From Chloranthus sessilifolius (lineage: Eukaryota > Streptophyta > Magnoliopsida > Chloranthales > Chloranthaceae), in the NCBI GenBank assembly GCA_021018995.1, contig CM037585.1, positions 67,458,646 to 67,522,645 of the forward strand: a stretch of DNA of 64,000 bases. The letters are read 5' to 3'. Position 1 is the first letter of the stretch; every line of letters begins with the position of its first letter. The notes beneath the pieces are model-generated. The model made no database searches. It saw only the letters and a list, made by a program, of their open reading frames with translations, and was not told where the DNA came from. Below, piece after piece: positions 45,373 through 56,760 of this stretch. The position numbers were made by a program, and so were the translations under genes.

Positions 45373-46921
45373 TCAATTTAATGAAAGTTCCCCCTGCCCC
45401 TCAAGGTTCGAGGATCCTTCACCAATCAAAAATTGGCCATTGGGATTAACCACTGGCTGACTGGGCAACCTCCCTTCCTCTCTTTTAGCTAAGGCATTCG
45501 CTAGTTGGCCAATCTGCTCTTCCATCTTCTTTATGCTCTGACCATGAGAATTCACAGTCTGAGTCACGGACCCCAGGTTTTGCAGTGAGGTCAAGACCTG
45601 GTCCTCGAAAGAAGTATTTCTGGGTTGAGATGGGGGTAAGACCAATTGATTTTATTGCTAATGGGGCTGCTGCTGGTGTTGGAAATTAGACCTAGGGGCA
45701 TATCCCTGATTGAACTACTGTTGTGGCCTTTAAGGTAAGGCCAACATTTGCTGGGGCTGCATATAATTGTCTTGCCTCCACCTCAGATTTGGGTGGTCTC
45801 TCCATTGGTAGCCAGCATTTTGGTGCTGGTATCCAAATGGCTGTCTGTTGTAGCCACTAGATTGTTGCTGGCCAAAAGAGTGCGCAACAGCAGCATGTTC
45901 CAATACCAATTCAGGATATTGCCTTGCAGATGGACATTCCTCTACTATGTGTTGTGGGGACTGGCATATCAGACATGCCTCCACCACTTGAGCAGCCCTT
46001 CTAGGTTGCATCACAGTCAATAATTTGTCAAATATCTCCGAGAGGTTTGCCATCTGCAGCTGCAGGTCATTATTCCTAGACACCTCATAAACTTTTCCTC
46101 TTGACAATACAGCAGGCCCCACTTTTGACATAGACACCTGACTAGTTCTTGTCAGGGATAGCTTTTGAAAAGCATTTTCACTGATTACTTCAAACAATTC
46201 CCATGCCTCATCAGCAGTCTTGTGCATGTAGGTTCCACCATACGAGGCATCAACCATATCTCTATTTTTCTCATCAATCCCATTGTAGAAGCTTTGTACA
46301 AGCTGCCAGTCTGGGATCTTGTGGTGGGGGACATTGTTTGAGCATTTCCTTAAACCTATCCCAGGCTTGATTAAAATCCTCAGTTGGGGATTGGGCAAAA
46401 GCAAGAATTTCCTTCCTCAACTGGCTAGTTTTGGTCTCAGGGAAGAAATTTGTCAGGAACTTGTTCTGTAGGTCTTTCCACAAAGTGATGCCATTGTTGG
46501 GAAGAGTAGCCAACCAGGTACTAGCCCTATCCTTCAGAGAGAAGGGAAAGAGCCTGAGTCTAGTGGCCTCTGGTCCCAAACTAGCGATATTGAATGTGGT
46601 GCACAAGGCCAAGAACTGGTCAATGTGCTTGTAAGGGTCTTCCTTTCTAAGCCCATGGAAAGAGGGCAGCATCTGGATGATTGAAGTTTTAATTTCATAA
46701 TTCCCTTGAACATCAGGGAATTGAATGCTAAATGGAGAGTTATAGTCATCCGGAGCATTCAACTCCTTGAGAGTTCTGGGTTGTTCTTCACCCATGGCTA
46801 CTGTCTCAAATTCAATTGAGGGATCTACTGTGGTGTGCCTGTTCCTTCTAAGTCTTCTACCCCTTTCTAGCTCAGGGTTGAAAGGCTCTAAAGTAGGACT
46901 AAGAGATCTCCTACCTAGCAT
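45373..46921 (-). pseudogene. Gag of element D
   Basis: Start at 46921 (GRRSLSPTLEPFNPELERG), in line with B. The core is NYEIKTSIIQMLPSFHGL and KDRASTWLATLPNN. After a frameshift near 46280 come DASYGGTYMHKTADEAWELF and the zinc knuckle CLICQSPQHIVEEC (CCHC). A stop near 45730 precedes the block SFEDQVLTSLQNLGSVTQTV (45373..45645). The ORF ends after IGEGSSNLEGQG, and no protease follows. Confidence 0.88.
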
Positions 46922-47251
46922 ACAAACACACCATCAGCAGGGACAACTCCTTGCAGGCACATTGCACTTGACTCAAAAAATTTATCTAACAAATTTACAG
47001 CTATTTAAGAAAACATAAATTTACAACTATTAAATAACTGCTATGGAATTTTCAACGAAACTAGACTGAGTTTTAAAGGTTAGAGAATTGCAAACAGAGG
47101 TAGTTAATCTCCAAATGTAGTCCACTGTCCTTCTCTGCTGCTGTCTAGATCTGTAAGAAAAATCACATATACATCAGCAGTATCAATTATTCATAGCCAA
47201 CACAGAATACCAACAATACAAAAATCCTAGGGGCTACTATTAGATCAACGT
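46922..47251 (-). other. Leader of element D
   Basis: An A/T-rich noncoding stretch between PBS and gag. Nothing else is seen. Confidence 0.5.
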
Positions 47252-47268
47252 TCCCCGGCACGACGCCA
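47252..47268 (-). promoter_or_regulatory. Primer binding site of D (decayed tRNA-Asp)
   Basis: The minus strand reads TGGCGTCGTGCCGGGGA, with one substitution and one missing base compared with B. Six bases separate it from the LTR. Confidence 0.8.
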
Positions 47269-47274
47269 AAAACT

Positions 47275-49576
47275 TGTTGCGAATTCCAGTGTGCTTACTT
47301 TATTTGTTGGTGATAAAAGTAATTTAAAATCAAAGTAAAACAGGGGATGGAATCGGCTGGCAAGAAATCCTAGACGCAAGAATCTGAGGTCCATTGTAGC
47401 AAGTTTTGATAAGTAAGAGTTTGTCCCATAGGGAAAGATGATCTACGGCTCCAAGGGAGCCGTCTCTAGTAGTTCCTCCAGATCTGACTACAAATCTGGC
47501 AGTCCTAAAAGGAGGGGAGTTTAGGGTCACTTATTCTAAATATCCTAAGGTAGCCTAATGAATTAACTATAGAAAGGGTTGAGAAGATGGATGGAGTGTG
47601 GGAAAATAAATATAAAAGGGTGAGAAGTATGCTATTGGGTCTGGATCAGAGGAGTTTTGTAACTCAGATTCAGATCTGATGTTATAGAAATCCTGTCCAA
47701 TGGCTACATTATCACCACTGAGGAGAAAGAATCCAACCCATCTCTGTGTCATGATCTAATCCCTTAAGGCTATAACCTGTCCACTCAAATGGTCACAGAC
47801 TATTCCATAGGGGAACCACAGTCCAGAGATGGGTCAAAACAAGTTAATCATTGTAGGCACTACTTCATCCAGGCTACATGCTCAAGAATCCATAGGGAAC
47901 CTCAACCTCTAAAGCTTCATGTGTGGGGCTAGGGCTGTATAGGACCATGTTAGCCCAGACACATAGAACCAGTAAGGGATTGAGAACAACCTTCGATCTA
48001 GCTGTCCATTGCTTGAATGGGACTACAATGGTCCAGTCACAAGCCTACAATCTCCATAACCAAATCGATCTAACATCTAATGGCGGGTCTTTACAAATAT
48101 AGGGGAGTCTGCCTCTGTACAATCTCCCACAAGGCTACAAGCACATGTGCAGAGAATAAGAATCCATCTTGGATTCTACGGATTGGATTCACCCTAAGGC
48201 TATAGCTTGTCCACTTGAATGGTCACAGACTATCCCAGAGGCTATGCTCCTCATAGAGTCCAAAACAGAATAGTAATATTGCTGCCACCACCATGGTCAC
48301 ATGGCTACCAGCTCAGGCTCCCATGGGGATTTCAGATCTAGTGGGTCCTGTGGTGGGGCTAAGGCTATATCGGACCATGATAGCCCAGACACACAAGTCA
48401 CTTGGATCTGAATGGATCCTTAAAATCAGTCCTCCATTGCTTCGAATCATTGCCAAAGCAATGGCGGATCACAATGCAGCAGCCTTGCACAGAGCAACTC
48501 TCATTCGCACACATCCAATAAAAGTACATATCCTATTACAAAACATCCATTAAGCCAGTTTAAAAATACATACAAAGGCATAGCCAGCAAGTGCTAGACT
48601 ATGGAGAGAAAGAAAAAGAAAAAGGAAAACTACTTACAACTACAGAAGAACAGAAAAGAAAATGATCTCAGATCCTGTATCAGTGATAAAGTCTGAACTC
48701 CAAAACCTAAACCAAGTTTGGGTTTATATAACAGTGGTGTGGCGGCGCATTAGGGTTAGGAAACCCTAATTTTAACGATGCCACATGGCTGAATACTGTT
48801 CCTTGGATGCCTTGGGGCACGTGCATAGAGATTTGAGGGTGGGAGTGCGTGCCTTAATAATTGGAAATCCCTAAAAAGTCCTCTACTGAAGCAGTAGAAG
48901 GTTAAAGTTCAGGACTTTGCTAGGTAGCCATCGCTTCCCAGGCTCATCGCGTGGTAACTCTGTTCTTCGTGTGGTTGAGTTTAACTCTGAAGCTTCAGCT
49001 GTCGTGAGGTTGGTGCGCTCTCGCTGGATTGAGCTTCGCGAGGTTGGGCTGGAATAGCACAGGAACTGCGCGAGCATCACTCCAATGGATCTTCGTGAGG
49101 ATCCTCGTGAGGCTTTAATAGTTTTTGAGCTGCGCGAGAGTCCATTTCTTGATAGATCTTCACGAGGATCCTTGCAACAACTTTGAGGCTTTTCTGAACT
49201 ACGCGACCGGTTCTCTTGACATTTGCATCCATGACTCTGCTTGACAGCCTACGCAAGGCGAGATTGGGCTAGTCATCACTCAAGCTGAGAAGTTGTTGTG
49301 AAGTCTTGGGAATTCACGAGGACTGCGTGAAGCATATTTTTTTGAATCCTCTGAAGCTTTGGGAAGCTACGCGAGGCTCTTCTCAGGTCTGGATTTAGTT
49401 CTCATTCTTCTGAGGGACTTCTGGAGTCAAAACAGGCTCCTTAGCAGGATTTATGGCCTTATTGCACTGCTGTTTATTACCTACAAAAATAGCTTAATAA
49501 ACATTTATTAAAGAGCTAAGGGTCTAATCACAGGTTAAGTTAAGGGGTGAAAAGTGGTACTTTTCAGGTCTTAACA
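47275..49576 (-). repeat. 5' LTR of element D
   Basis: Length is 2,302 bp. See the 3' LTR. Many CpG in the motif cluster (48950..49380) have become TpG or CpA, for example at 49093..49110. The outer end TGTTAAGACC is intact. Confidence 0.93.
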
Positions 49577-50640
49577 CCCGCCTCTTCGTGGACTGTCGCG
49601 TCATCTTCTTTCATGGGGATTAGGCCAGGGCCTACTACCTGGGAGAGTGAGTGGTCCATCAGTATCGAGACCACTTCGTTGTATCCCAAGCTCCTCTTAC
49701 GAACGTTATGATACCTGAGGGTACCATCAAGGTGCTTATTACAGTACTTCATCATCATGGGGTCCCTATAAATGATCTCCTCGTGCCTGAGAGTTATGAG
49801 CTGTGGTATGAATCTTTGCCCTACCAGTTCATCCTACCACGTTTCGTCCCTGGCGCCAACTTTTTAGCCTTTGGTGGCCCACGATCCCAGGTAATTCTTC
49901 TTTCTCTTAGTTTTCTTTTTTTGCTTTGACTGATTGACACCCTACTATCTCTCTCACGGTTCTACCAGAGAGGCGATTTGGATGATGATGATGATGATGA
50001 GACGGGGGCAGGTACAGGGCTGCGGGAGCTGGTCCTTCTGATCCTTCCGGCATGGGCGCTCTTGGTTGTTTGACTGTAGAGATTTAGGGGACCTTTAGGC
50101 ACCTTGATGATGCTTTCCTCTCGGGTTTATGTACAACCGTGGAGGAGCAGGCCCCCAAATCTGTTGAAGTGATCCATATCCCCCCACCTGAATTAGTTCC
50201 TGAGGTAAGCAAGTTTTCTCTTTCTGCATGCTTGTTTCTCAAAAAAATACATGTGCTGGCGCCTATAGCTGAAGGTCTCTTTCCTTTTTTTGTAGGACTA
50301 CGAGTCAACAGTGAACCAGGCAGAGTATTACCGAAACATAGTCAGCCTTCGGGACGTGGAGGTGGTGAGTATCATACTGACTGGTTCCGATCATTGCCTT
50401 GCTATTTTTCTCTTTCAACTAATCTTGATTGATGGCTTTGGGTGTGACTTTCAGCGTGCTCATGAAAAAGAGTCGCGCTCCCTGCTTAGCTGACTTTCTC
50501 AGGCCTGGGACCGAGTGGGAGATGTCTGGACATATCAGAGCTCTTCGCGTAGGCACAAGAAGTCCAATGGCGCTACTGAGGATTAGGCTTTGCTTTAGAA
50601 TTTTAAGACTTTTTGGGACATATATTTTTTAAGACTAAGT
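49577..50640 (+). pseudogene. Antisense gene 1 of F, 3' part with introns
   Basis: This continues the plant-mobile-domain-like gene after D. SYELWYESLPYQFILPRFVPG lies in 49651..49929 and resembles the C-terminal WYR-type block of such proteins. Later exons fit GT-AG rules: one ends PPPELVPE at 50204; an intron runs 50205..50295; an exon 50296..50364 (23 codons, DYESTVNQAEYYRNIVSLRD); an intron 50365..50454; then RAHEKESRSLLS and a stop. The reading frame is kept across both introns, which is strong support. The end is probably a coiled coil. Confidence 0.65.
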
Positions 50641-51026
50641 AATGGATGATGTGGCACTTGTTGATTTTGTTTGAATGGTTTTTCCAGCTTCTTCATATGA
50701 ATGTTGGTGCCTTTTCTTTTAATTGCATGCTCTATCTCCCCTTTGCTTGTTGTAGTACATCAGATTGCTTGCCGAGATGGGTTTGATTTTGTCAAAAGGG
50801 ATGGCCTCCAGGGCCACATACTTGGTTAACACTTGGCCACTCTTTCCACGCCGGTGTGGATTTTTCTTGCATGAGGATTTATATAAGTTAGATGTGACCA
50901 AAAACCAAATTTGCCACTCTGTATAGGGCCTATTGTATCTTGTAGATAAGAGGCATAAAGTGTAGGCCAATAGTAAAAAAAGAACTGCTTTCCAACCCTC
51001 ACTTTTATGCATGTGGGGATCTAAGT

Positions 51027-51103
51027 GACCTAGTGCATGTATTACATGCGCCAAGCCAAATCTGGGAAAATTTGCTCTGGCGCATGTATTACATGCGTTA
51101 GGC
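51027..51103. repeat. Two palindromic repeats upstream of antisense gene 2
   Basis: At 51027..51056 and 51075..51103. Both have CATGTATTACATG centres; the second reads GGCGCATGTA T TACATGCG. They lie 80-155 bp before the DUF7745-like ORF, which is the plus-strand promoter position. Confidence 0.8.
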
Positions 51104-51182
51104 CAAATTTGGGAATAGTGGGGCCGTTTTATGCCCGAGACTGCACTTTTTCCTTCTCTCTTGACTTTGGCTTGCTATTTTT

Positions 51183-52800
51183 TTGCTCCCATTTTTTTCC
51201 TCTCCTTGCCCCAAGGTGGGTCCATCGTCCTACATTGAATTTGTATCCTTGAAACATCTTTGTACGTCAAGGGACCTACTTTCCAACCCCGCCTCTCATG
51301 GGGGGCCCGGGACCACGATACTTCCCTCTTTGGGCATGGGGCCCAGTTTTCTATGGAAGTGGCATGAGAGCATGAACGAGAGTGAGCTTGTAGGTTTGGA
51401 TCGGCTTGGCTTGGCCCGTCTTGCGTCCTTCCTTGAAGTTCCTCCGCTTTGGGATTTCATTTATGCTGCGGCTTCCATTTGGGGAGTTATCGCCCATGTT
51501 TTCCGTTTTGGGAGTCGTGAGTTGACTCCTACTCTCGAGGAGCTCTCCAATCTATCATATTTAAAGTTGAATAGAGACCGCGCGAGAGTGTTGCTAAAAC
51601 CGGGCTACGCCAAAGCCACTCAGATCACCTTGGGCTTGAAGAAAAATGATTATAAGAAAAGTCTCATTTGGGGGCCCACCAGGTGTTCGGTGAAATTCCT
51701 AAGAGAACTTTTTGGAGAGGAAAGCCTGCGAAAGTTGTCGATAAAAAATCCTCATAACCTGAATGCCTTTGCCCTTTGCCTTATCTTTGAGGTTCTTTTC
51801 TATACTTGGGGAGAGAGCTCCTCACTTGAACTTTGTGATGTCTTGGCAGAAATAGAGGGAGGTCATTCTGTGATGCATATGGTGCTGGCAGAGCTTTATC
51901 GGCGCCTTGATGCCTTCACTCTGGGCAAGGTGGAGGGCCTCCGAGGATATCCCATCTTGCTCCAACTTTGGCTTGAGGAGCATTTTGCTATCTTGGGACC
52001 CGTGCCTTACTTTTACATTGCTCATGGAGAGGTGGCCCGTTGCTTTATGGGTTGATGTCATATGCTTCCACTAGGAGATATGCAAGGTTTGAAGCTTTGA
52101 CTGGCTGAAGCCGAGTTGGTGTGGAGACTTCCTTGGTTAGATCGGACCTTCCCAGTGGTTTTCTCTAGAGATCATGAGGGCATCACCCTCCTCGGTTTCA
52201 CTGGCAACACTCACTACTTCCCATTTCGGGTGTTACGCCAGTTCGATTGCCCTCAGAGGTGCCTTGTGTGATGAAGCTGCCCCTGTGTGACTTGATTTTC
52301 TCTCGGGGGTCCTCTGAGGATGTGGATAGGATAGCAGCTCTCTGATAGAAGTGTCAGTCGACGCTCATGTGTGATCTAGAGCAGGGGGATTCGGTTTGGT
52401 CCTCCCCGGAGTACGAGGCTTGGCTACTATCCCAGAAGCTTGCTGTTGGTCACTTGGACCAGACAGAGAGCACTGATATGACGGGGCCTTGGTCAAGGAA
52501 GGAGTCAATGCTTCAGAGGCGTATTGAGCTATTGAGGGATGAGAAGCGCATCCTGCATGAAAATTTAGAGAAACAGGTGGTTGGAGCAAAGGTTGCAGAG
52601 GCCAGGGCTGATGCAGCTGAGTGTGAGGTCTTTCGTCTGGAAGGATCCGTGAGTGACGCTCTTGGTTCCACTGACGCTTCCTGAAAGCGGTATAGGAGTC
52701 TCCATGGTCGCTGAATGACGAAGCGAGATGTACGGGAGGATGCTTTACTCTCAGAGATCCGTGCTTTGAAGCACAAGTTGGGTCGTTGGTTCCCTCATGC
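51183..52800 (+). pseudogene. Antisense gene 2 of F: DUF7745-like protein (pseudogene)
   Basis: A 290-residue ORF (51183..52055) on the strand opposite to F. It has LARLASFLEVPPLWDFIYAA, HVFRFGSRELTPTLEEL, NAFALCLIFEVLFYTW and GYPILLQLWLEEHF. I match these, from memory, to DUF7745, a plant family whose members mostly lack a known function. After a stop the sequence continues (TLLGFTGNTHYFPFRVLRQF near 52190..52240). A coiled-coil-like part (RRIELLRDEKRILHENLEKQ, 52367..52684) follows in another frame. The start codon is uncertain; a later ATG at about 51336 is also possible. The function is unknown. Confidence 0.72.
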
Positions 52801-54372
52801 ACATACTTTTTGCATAGATCAAACCATAAAAAGGAGCGTAAGAAACCCCTAATTAGATACAACTTTTTGGTATCATATTTTCTTTATGTCTTTGTCATTT
52901 TTGCACTTTTGTAAAAAAGAACGATAGAAGCTAGACATCACACATATTATGTTTTGGGATGTGGTGTCAGCCAGGTAAAGACTTGTAAGCAAAACAAAAG
53001 GAAATCTATCTTTTTATAAGGATTTTATCTTCTTTGTTTTGTTTTCATAAAATGAGAAACTGGGGTGTTGTGCCGGCTATTCCTGTGGCGCACACAGTGC
53101 TGGCTTAAAATGGGAAAGGAATATTTATTATATTTTGCGACAGTGGCCTCTCCGCCTGTGGTGGTGCACACAGTGTGGGTGTGAAAATGGGAAAAGAAAA
53201 TATATTATCTTTTACAAAAGTGGCCTTTCTGGTCATCGAGCCAATCATTCCAGAGTGGGGCATGCACAGTGTTGGGAAGAGAAGATTATTTTCTTTCTCT
53301 CTTTTGTTGGTGCTTTTAAACATAAGGGGAAGTAAACAGATCACAGTTTTGAGCTTTGCCGAACCCCCTTCACGTTATTGGGTTCGAGTGAGGTCAGCAA
53401 TTTTACCAAGGCCGAAACACCCATCCCTTTGGATCGAATCAACCTCCTCTCCTTACCCTAGGACATACATTTGACGGTGCAGTTTATGAAGACATTCTAA
53501 ATTGGGACCCTTATTTGAGCTAACATGAGTAGCCCCATTGAGAATCGGGAGTATGGGAGGGTGACTGAAGGATTCATTCTTATCTTCTTTCAACCTTTTC
53601 TCCTTTTCAACATTCTTACTCACAACGCCCAAGGTGGGTTTTCGTCGTGCCCATTGTTTCCCTCTTTTTACTCGCAGCACCCTCTCGGGTTTTCACTACG
53701 TCCATGGGTTTGCATTTTTTCCCCCGACGCCCTTTCAGGTTTTCACCTGGTTCGTACAAGCTCGCTCTTTTTACCCATAGCGCCCTTGCGGGCTTTCACC
53801 ATGCCCTATTTACTTTGAGCTTGTATTTTTTATTTTTTATTTTATTTTTCTTTTATTTTATCAAAAGCCACGACATGGACGTCGATTCCGTCATAGTCGG
53901 CTGAGTGGGGCTCTATTTGTCTCACAGCTTGGCTCGTGCTGACTCAATGGGTACTGTGACTGCTTGTAGATCTTAAAGAGGGCTTTTTCTTGGGATGTAT
54001 CATGGCCATGGGATGGGTTAGGAACTTTGAAGGTATTCTGGGTTTTAAAAGGTTTCCTTGATTAGGTTCCAGCTGCAATAATACTCTTCTTCCTTGAGAA
54101 ATTTGGACTATACACACCCAATTTTTTTTGTTCTCTATATTTTTTATTCTTTTTGACATCCTTTTTTTTGGATTTTGCTTTTCTGATGTTTTTGGTTTTT
54201 GAGGTAACTCTTTTTTTTGTTTGGTATATACATTTTCACATTTTCTTTTGGGAGTGGTTATAAAGGAAAGGCTCATGGCTCTACAGGTGTAGCAAAGGCT
54301 ATGATCATTCAAGGATGCTTTTTGGCTATTTGGATTTGAAATGATGGCCTCTTTTACTGGGTCCTTAAGCAG
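52801..54372 (-). other. F region between antisense gene 2 and integrase, with tandem repeats
   Basis: No gene is seen. Two repeat blocks occur. Near 53085..53300, three units of about 75-95 bp contain GCACACAGTG and AAAATGGGAAA. At 53630..53810, four units of 45-60 bp hold GCCCTTTCAGGTTTTCAC-like sequence. The second block and the rest align with 1..1090 of element A. Confidence 0.65.
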
Positions 54373-55682
54373 TCACATAACCATCTTGTCAATACTTACC
54401 TTGCCACAGAGACTATGAGTAGAACCAGCGGACATACCCAGCGTTGATGGGTTAAGGAAAGTGAACTCCGTCCATGGTGGCGAGGCGGATTGCGTATCCC
54501 AAAAGCACTTCTTGGATGACATAAGGTCCCTCCTAATTAGGTTTGAACTTTCCTCTTGGGTTAGGCATGGAGGGATGGGAAGAATTTCTTTAGTACGGTG
54601 TCTCCCACCTTCAGATCTCAACTGCGGACACGTTTGTTGTAAGGGCATGCGATTCGCCCTTCATAAACCTGGGTATGACACAAAGCAAGGAGCCTTTTCT
54701 TGTCTAGCAAGTTCAACAGCTCAAAGCGAGATCTCTCCCTTTCTACTTTAGGAAGGCCTGATTCCATGAGGATACGGAGTGAAGGTACCTCAACCTCAAC
54801 TGGTAGGACGGTCTCAGTTCCCTATACAAGGGAGAATGGTGTTGCCCTTGTAGCGGTACGGATTGATGTTCGGTAGGCCCATAAAGAAAATGGCAACATT
54901 TCGCTCCAATCTCAATAAGTAATGACCATCTTCTCAAGTATGCAAACGACCCTCTTTTTGGCGGCCTCCATGGCCCCATTGGTTTGCGGACGATAAGGTG
55001 ATGAGCGATGGTACTTGATTTTGTATTGCTCACAGAAGGCCTTGATGTGCGTGTTCATAAAATTAGTGCTGTTATCAGTGATGATATCCTTGGGCACGCC
55101 AAACCGGTAAACTATGTTGCTCCTGAGGAATTTCTTGACGTGATCGGTCGTGATGTTTGTGTAGGATGCTGCCTCTACCCATTTGGTGGAATACTCAATG
55201 GCGATAAGGATAAATTGATGTCCGCTCGAAGCTTTCAGATTGACTTTTTCGACGACGTCGAGGCCCCAGGTGGTAAAGGGCCATGGAGTGGTCATGCTGT
55301 GTAGATCGATAGTTAGAGCGTGTATCAGACTAGAGTGCTCTTGACATTTGTAGCATTTTTGAATATGCGTGTAACTATCTGACTCTATAGTGGTCCAGAA
55401 GTATCCTTGGCATAAAATCTTCTTAGCGAGCATACGGCCATTGACATGGGCACCACATACTCCCTCATGAATCTCCTTCATGATGTTTACTGCCTCACCT
55501 TCAGTTAGGCATCGGAGTAGGATATTATTATATGATCGCTTGTAGAGGCACTCGCCAAAGATGATGTAGTTTGTTGTTAAACGTTGAATGATCCGTCTGT
55601 CCACTCTGGCCGTCTCCTCGGGGAATGCTCGGGTCTCGAGGAAATTCTTGATATCCGAGAACCATGGTGGCTCATCATCCAA
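54373..55682 (-). pseudogene. Integrase of element F
   Basis: ORF 54912..55682 has the zinc finger (HEGVCGAH, CYKC) and the catalytic residues in TTWGLDVVEK, DIITDNSTNF and QTNGAMEAAKK. It is better preserved than A's. The C-terminal domain (54373..54870) is split by stops and frameshifts. Two shadow ORFs on the plus strand have no meaning. Confidence 0.88.
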
Positions 55683-55684
55683 CC

Positions 55685-56300
55685 CTATGGGTCCTCGATC
55701 TGGAGGCAGAAGGTCCGCTCGTTCCTCTGTTCAATCATAATTGGCTTCATCTCGACACCATACTGGATTTCTACCATTGATGCCAAAGTTGCTAACGTGT
55801 TGGCGATGCGATTACTTATGCGTGGGACACAGGAGAATGTGACGTCCTCGAAGCAGGCTATTAGATCCTCGAGATGTTCATGGTAAGGGATCAATTTCTT
55901 GTCCTTTGTCTTCCAATCTCCTTTTGTCTGGCATATGATCAATTTTAAATTGCCAAATACCCTAAGGTGGGTTACGTTGAGGTCAAGGCCGCTTGCAGTC
56001 TAGCTACGCAGGCCTCATACTCGACCATATTATTGGTACAGGGGAAATTGAGTTTAATGGAGACTTGTATGTGTGACCTTTTTGGCAAAATTAGAATAGC
56101 ACTGACTCCCTGGCCCTCGGCATTTGCTGCCCTGTCGAAGTGCATTACCCATAATTATTTTGTCTCTACTGTATCATCCTCTGTCATGAACAAGATGTCT
56201 TCATCTGAGAATTTGGTTTTTAAAGGCTCATAATCAGGTAAAGGATTCTCACAAGATGATCGGCAAGTGCTTGCCCCTTGATTGAATTCTGAGTGACGTA
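55685..56300 (-). pseudogene. Second (archaeal-type) RNase H of F
   Basis: The C-terminal part is ORF 55685..55942 (YHEHLEDLIACFEDVTFSCV, IANTLATLASM). The N-terminal part lies in 56000..56180 in other frames, with traces of the MHFD and EYEACVA blocks of A. Its position and sequence match A's second RNase H. Confidence 0.7.
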
Positions 56301-56760
56301 CATGATATCGAATTATGACAGTAGGAGCTGCCAGCGTGTAGTCCACCCAGTGAGAGTTGACTTTTCGAATAGGTACTTCAATGGATCCTTGCATGTTAGG
56401 AGTAGCACGGCTTGGGATAACAAGTAGTGGCGGAGCCTCTGTATGGCCCAAACGAGAGCCAAGCATGCTTTCTCCATATGAGAATCACGCGTCTCATAGT
56501 CGGTAAATTTCTTGCTCATATAGTAGATGGCCTGCTCTCTTCTTCCTGTTTCGTTGTGCTACCCTAGGACACATCCCATCAAAACTTCTGTCATGGAGAG
56601 ATACATTAGGAGTGGTCTCCCAAGCTCAGGTGGTACTAAAAATGATGGGTTGAGGAGATAACCTTTGATCCTATCGAATGCTGCCTGACAATCATTGTTC
56701 CACTCAACGGGCGAATCTCAGTAGTTTGAAGATCGGTGTGCAGATAGGAGTGAGTTATGC
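56301..56760 (-). pseudogene. First RNase H of F
   Basis: ORF 56313..56519 reads SKKFTDYETRDSHMEKACLA and RLRHYLLSQAVLLL. The N-terminal part is broken between 56520 and 56750. Confidence 0.75.

Larger units (their letters stand above)
36667..49576 (-). mobile_element. Element D: Athila-type element with gag and accessory ORF but no pol
   Basis: The LTRs (36667..38961 and 47275..49576) start TGTTAAGACC (or TGTGAAGACC) and end CGCAACA on the minus strand. PBS, gag, accessory ORF and PPT are present. Between the end of gag (45373) and the accessory promoter (about 44980) only about 400 bp remain, where B has 3.7 kb of protease, RT, RNase H and integrase. D is therefore non-autonomous. It lies in antisense gene 1 of F. 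The flanking bases (CCCCA left, CCCGC right) match only 3 of 5, so a target duplication is doubtful. Confidence 0.88.

Noticed and set aside
49981-50010. GATGAT microsatellite as a functional acidic tract
   Set aside because: A short run inside a degenerate exon; no further support.
34400-50640. Plant-mobile-domain-like gene as a host gene hit by D
   Set aside because: It lies between the PPT/LTR and integrase of F and has the element's palindromes in front; being part of F is the simpler reading, though not proven.
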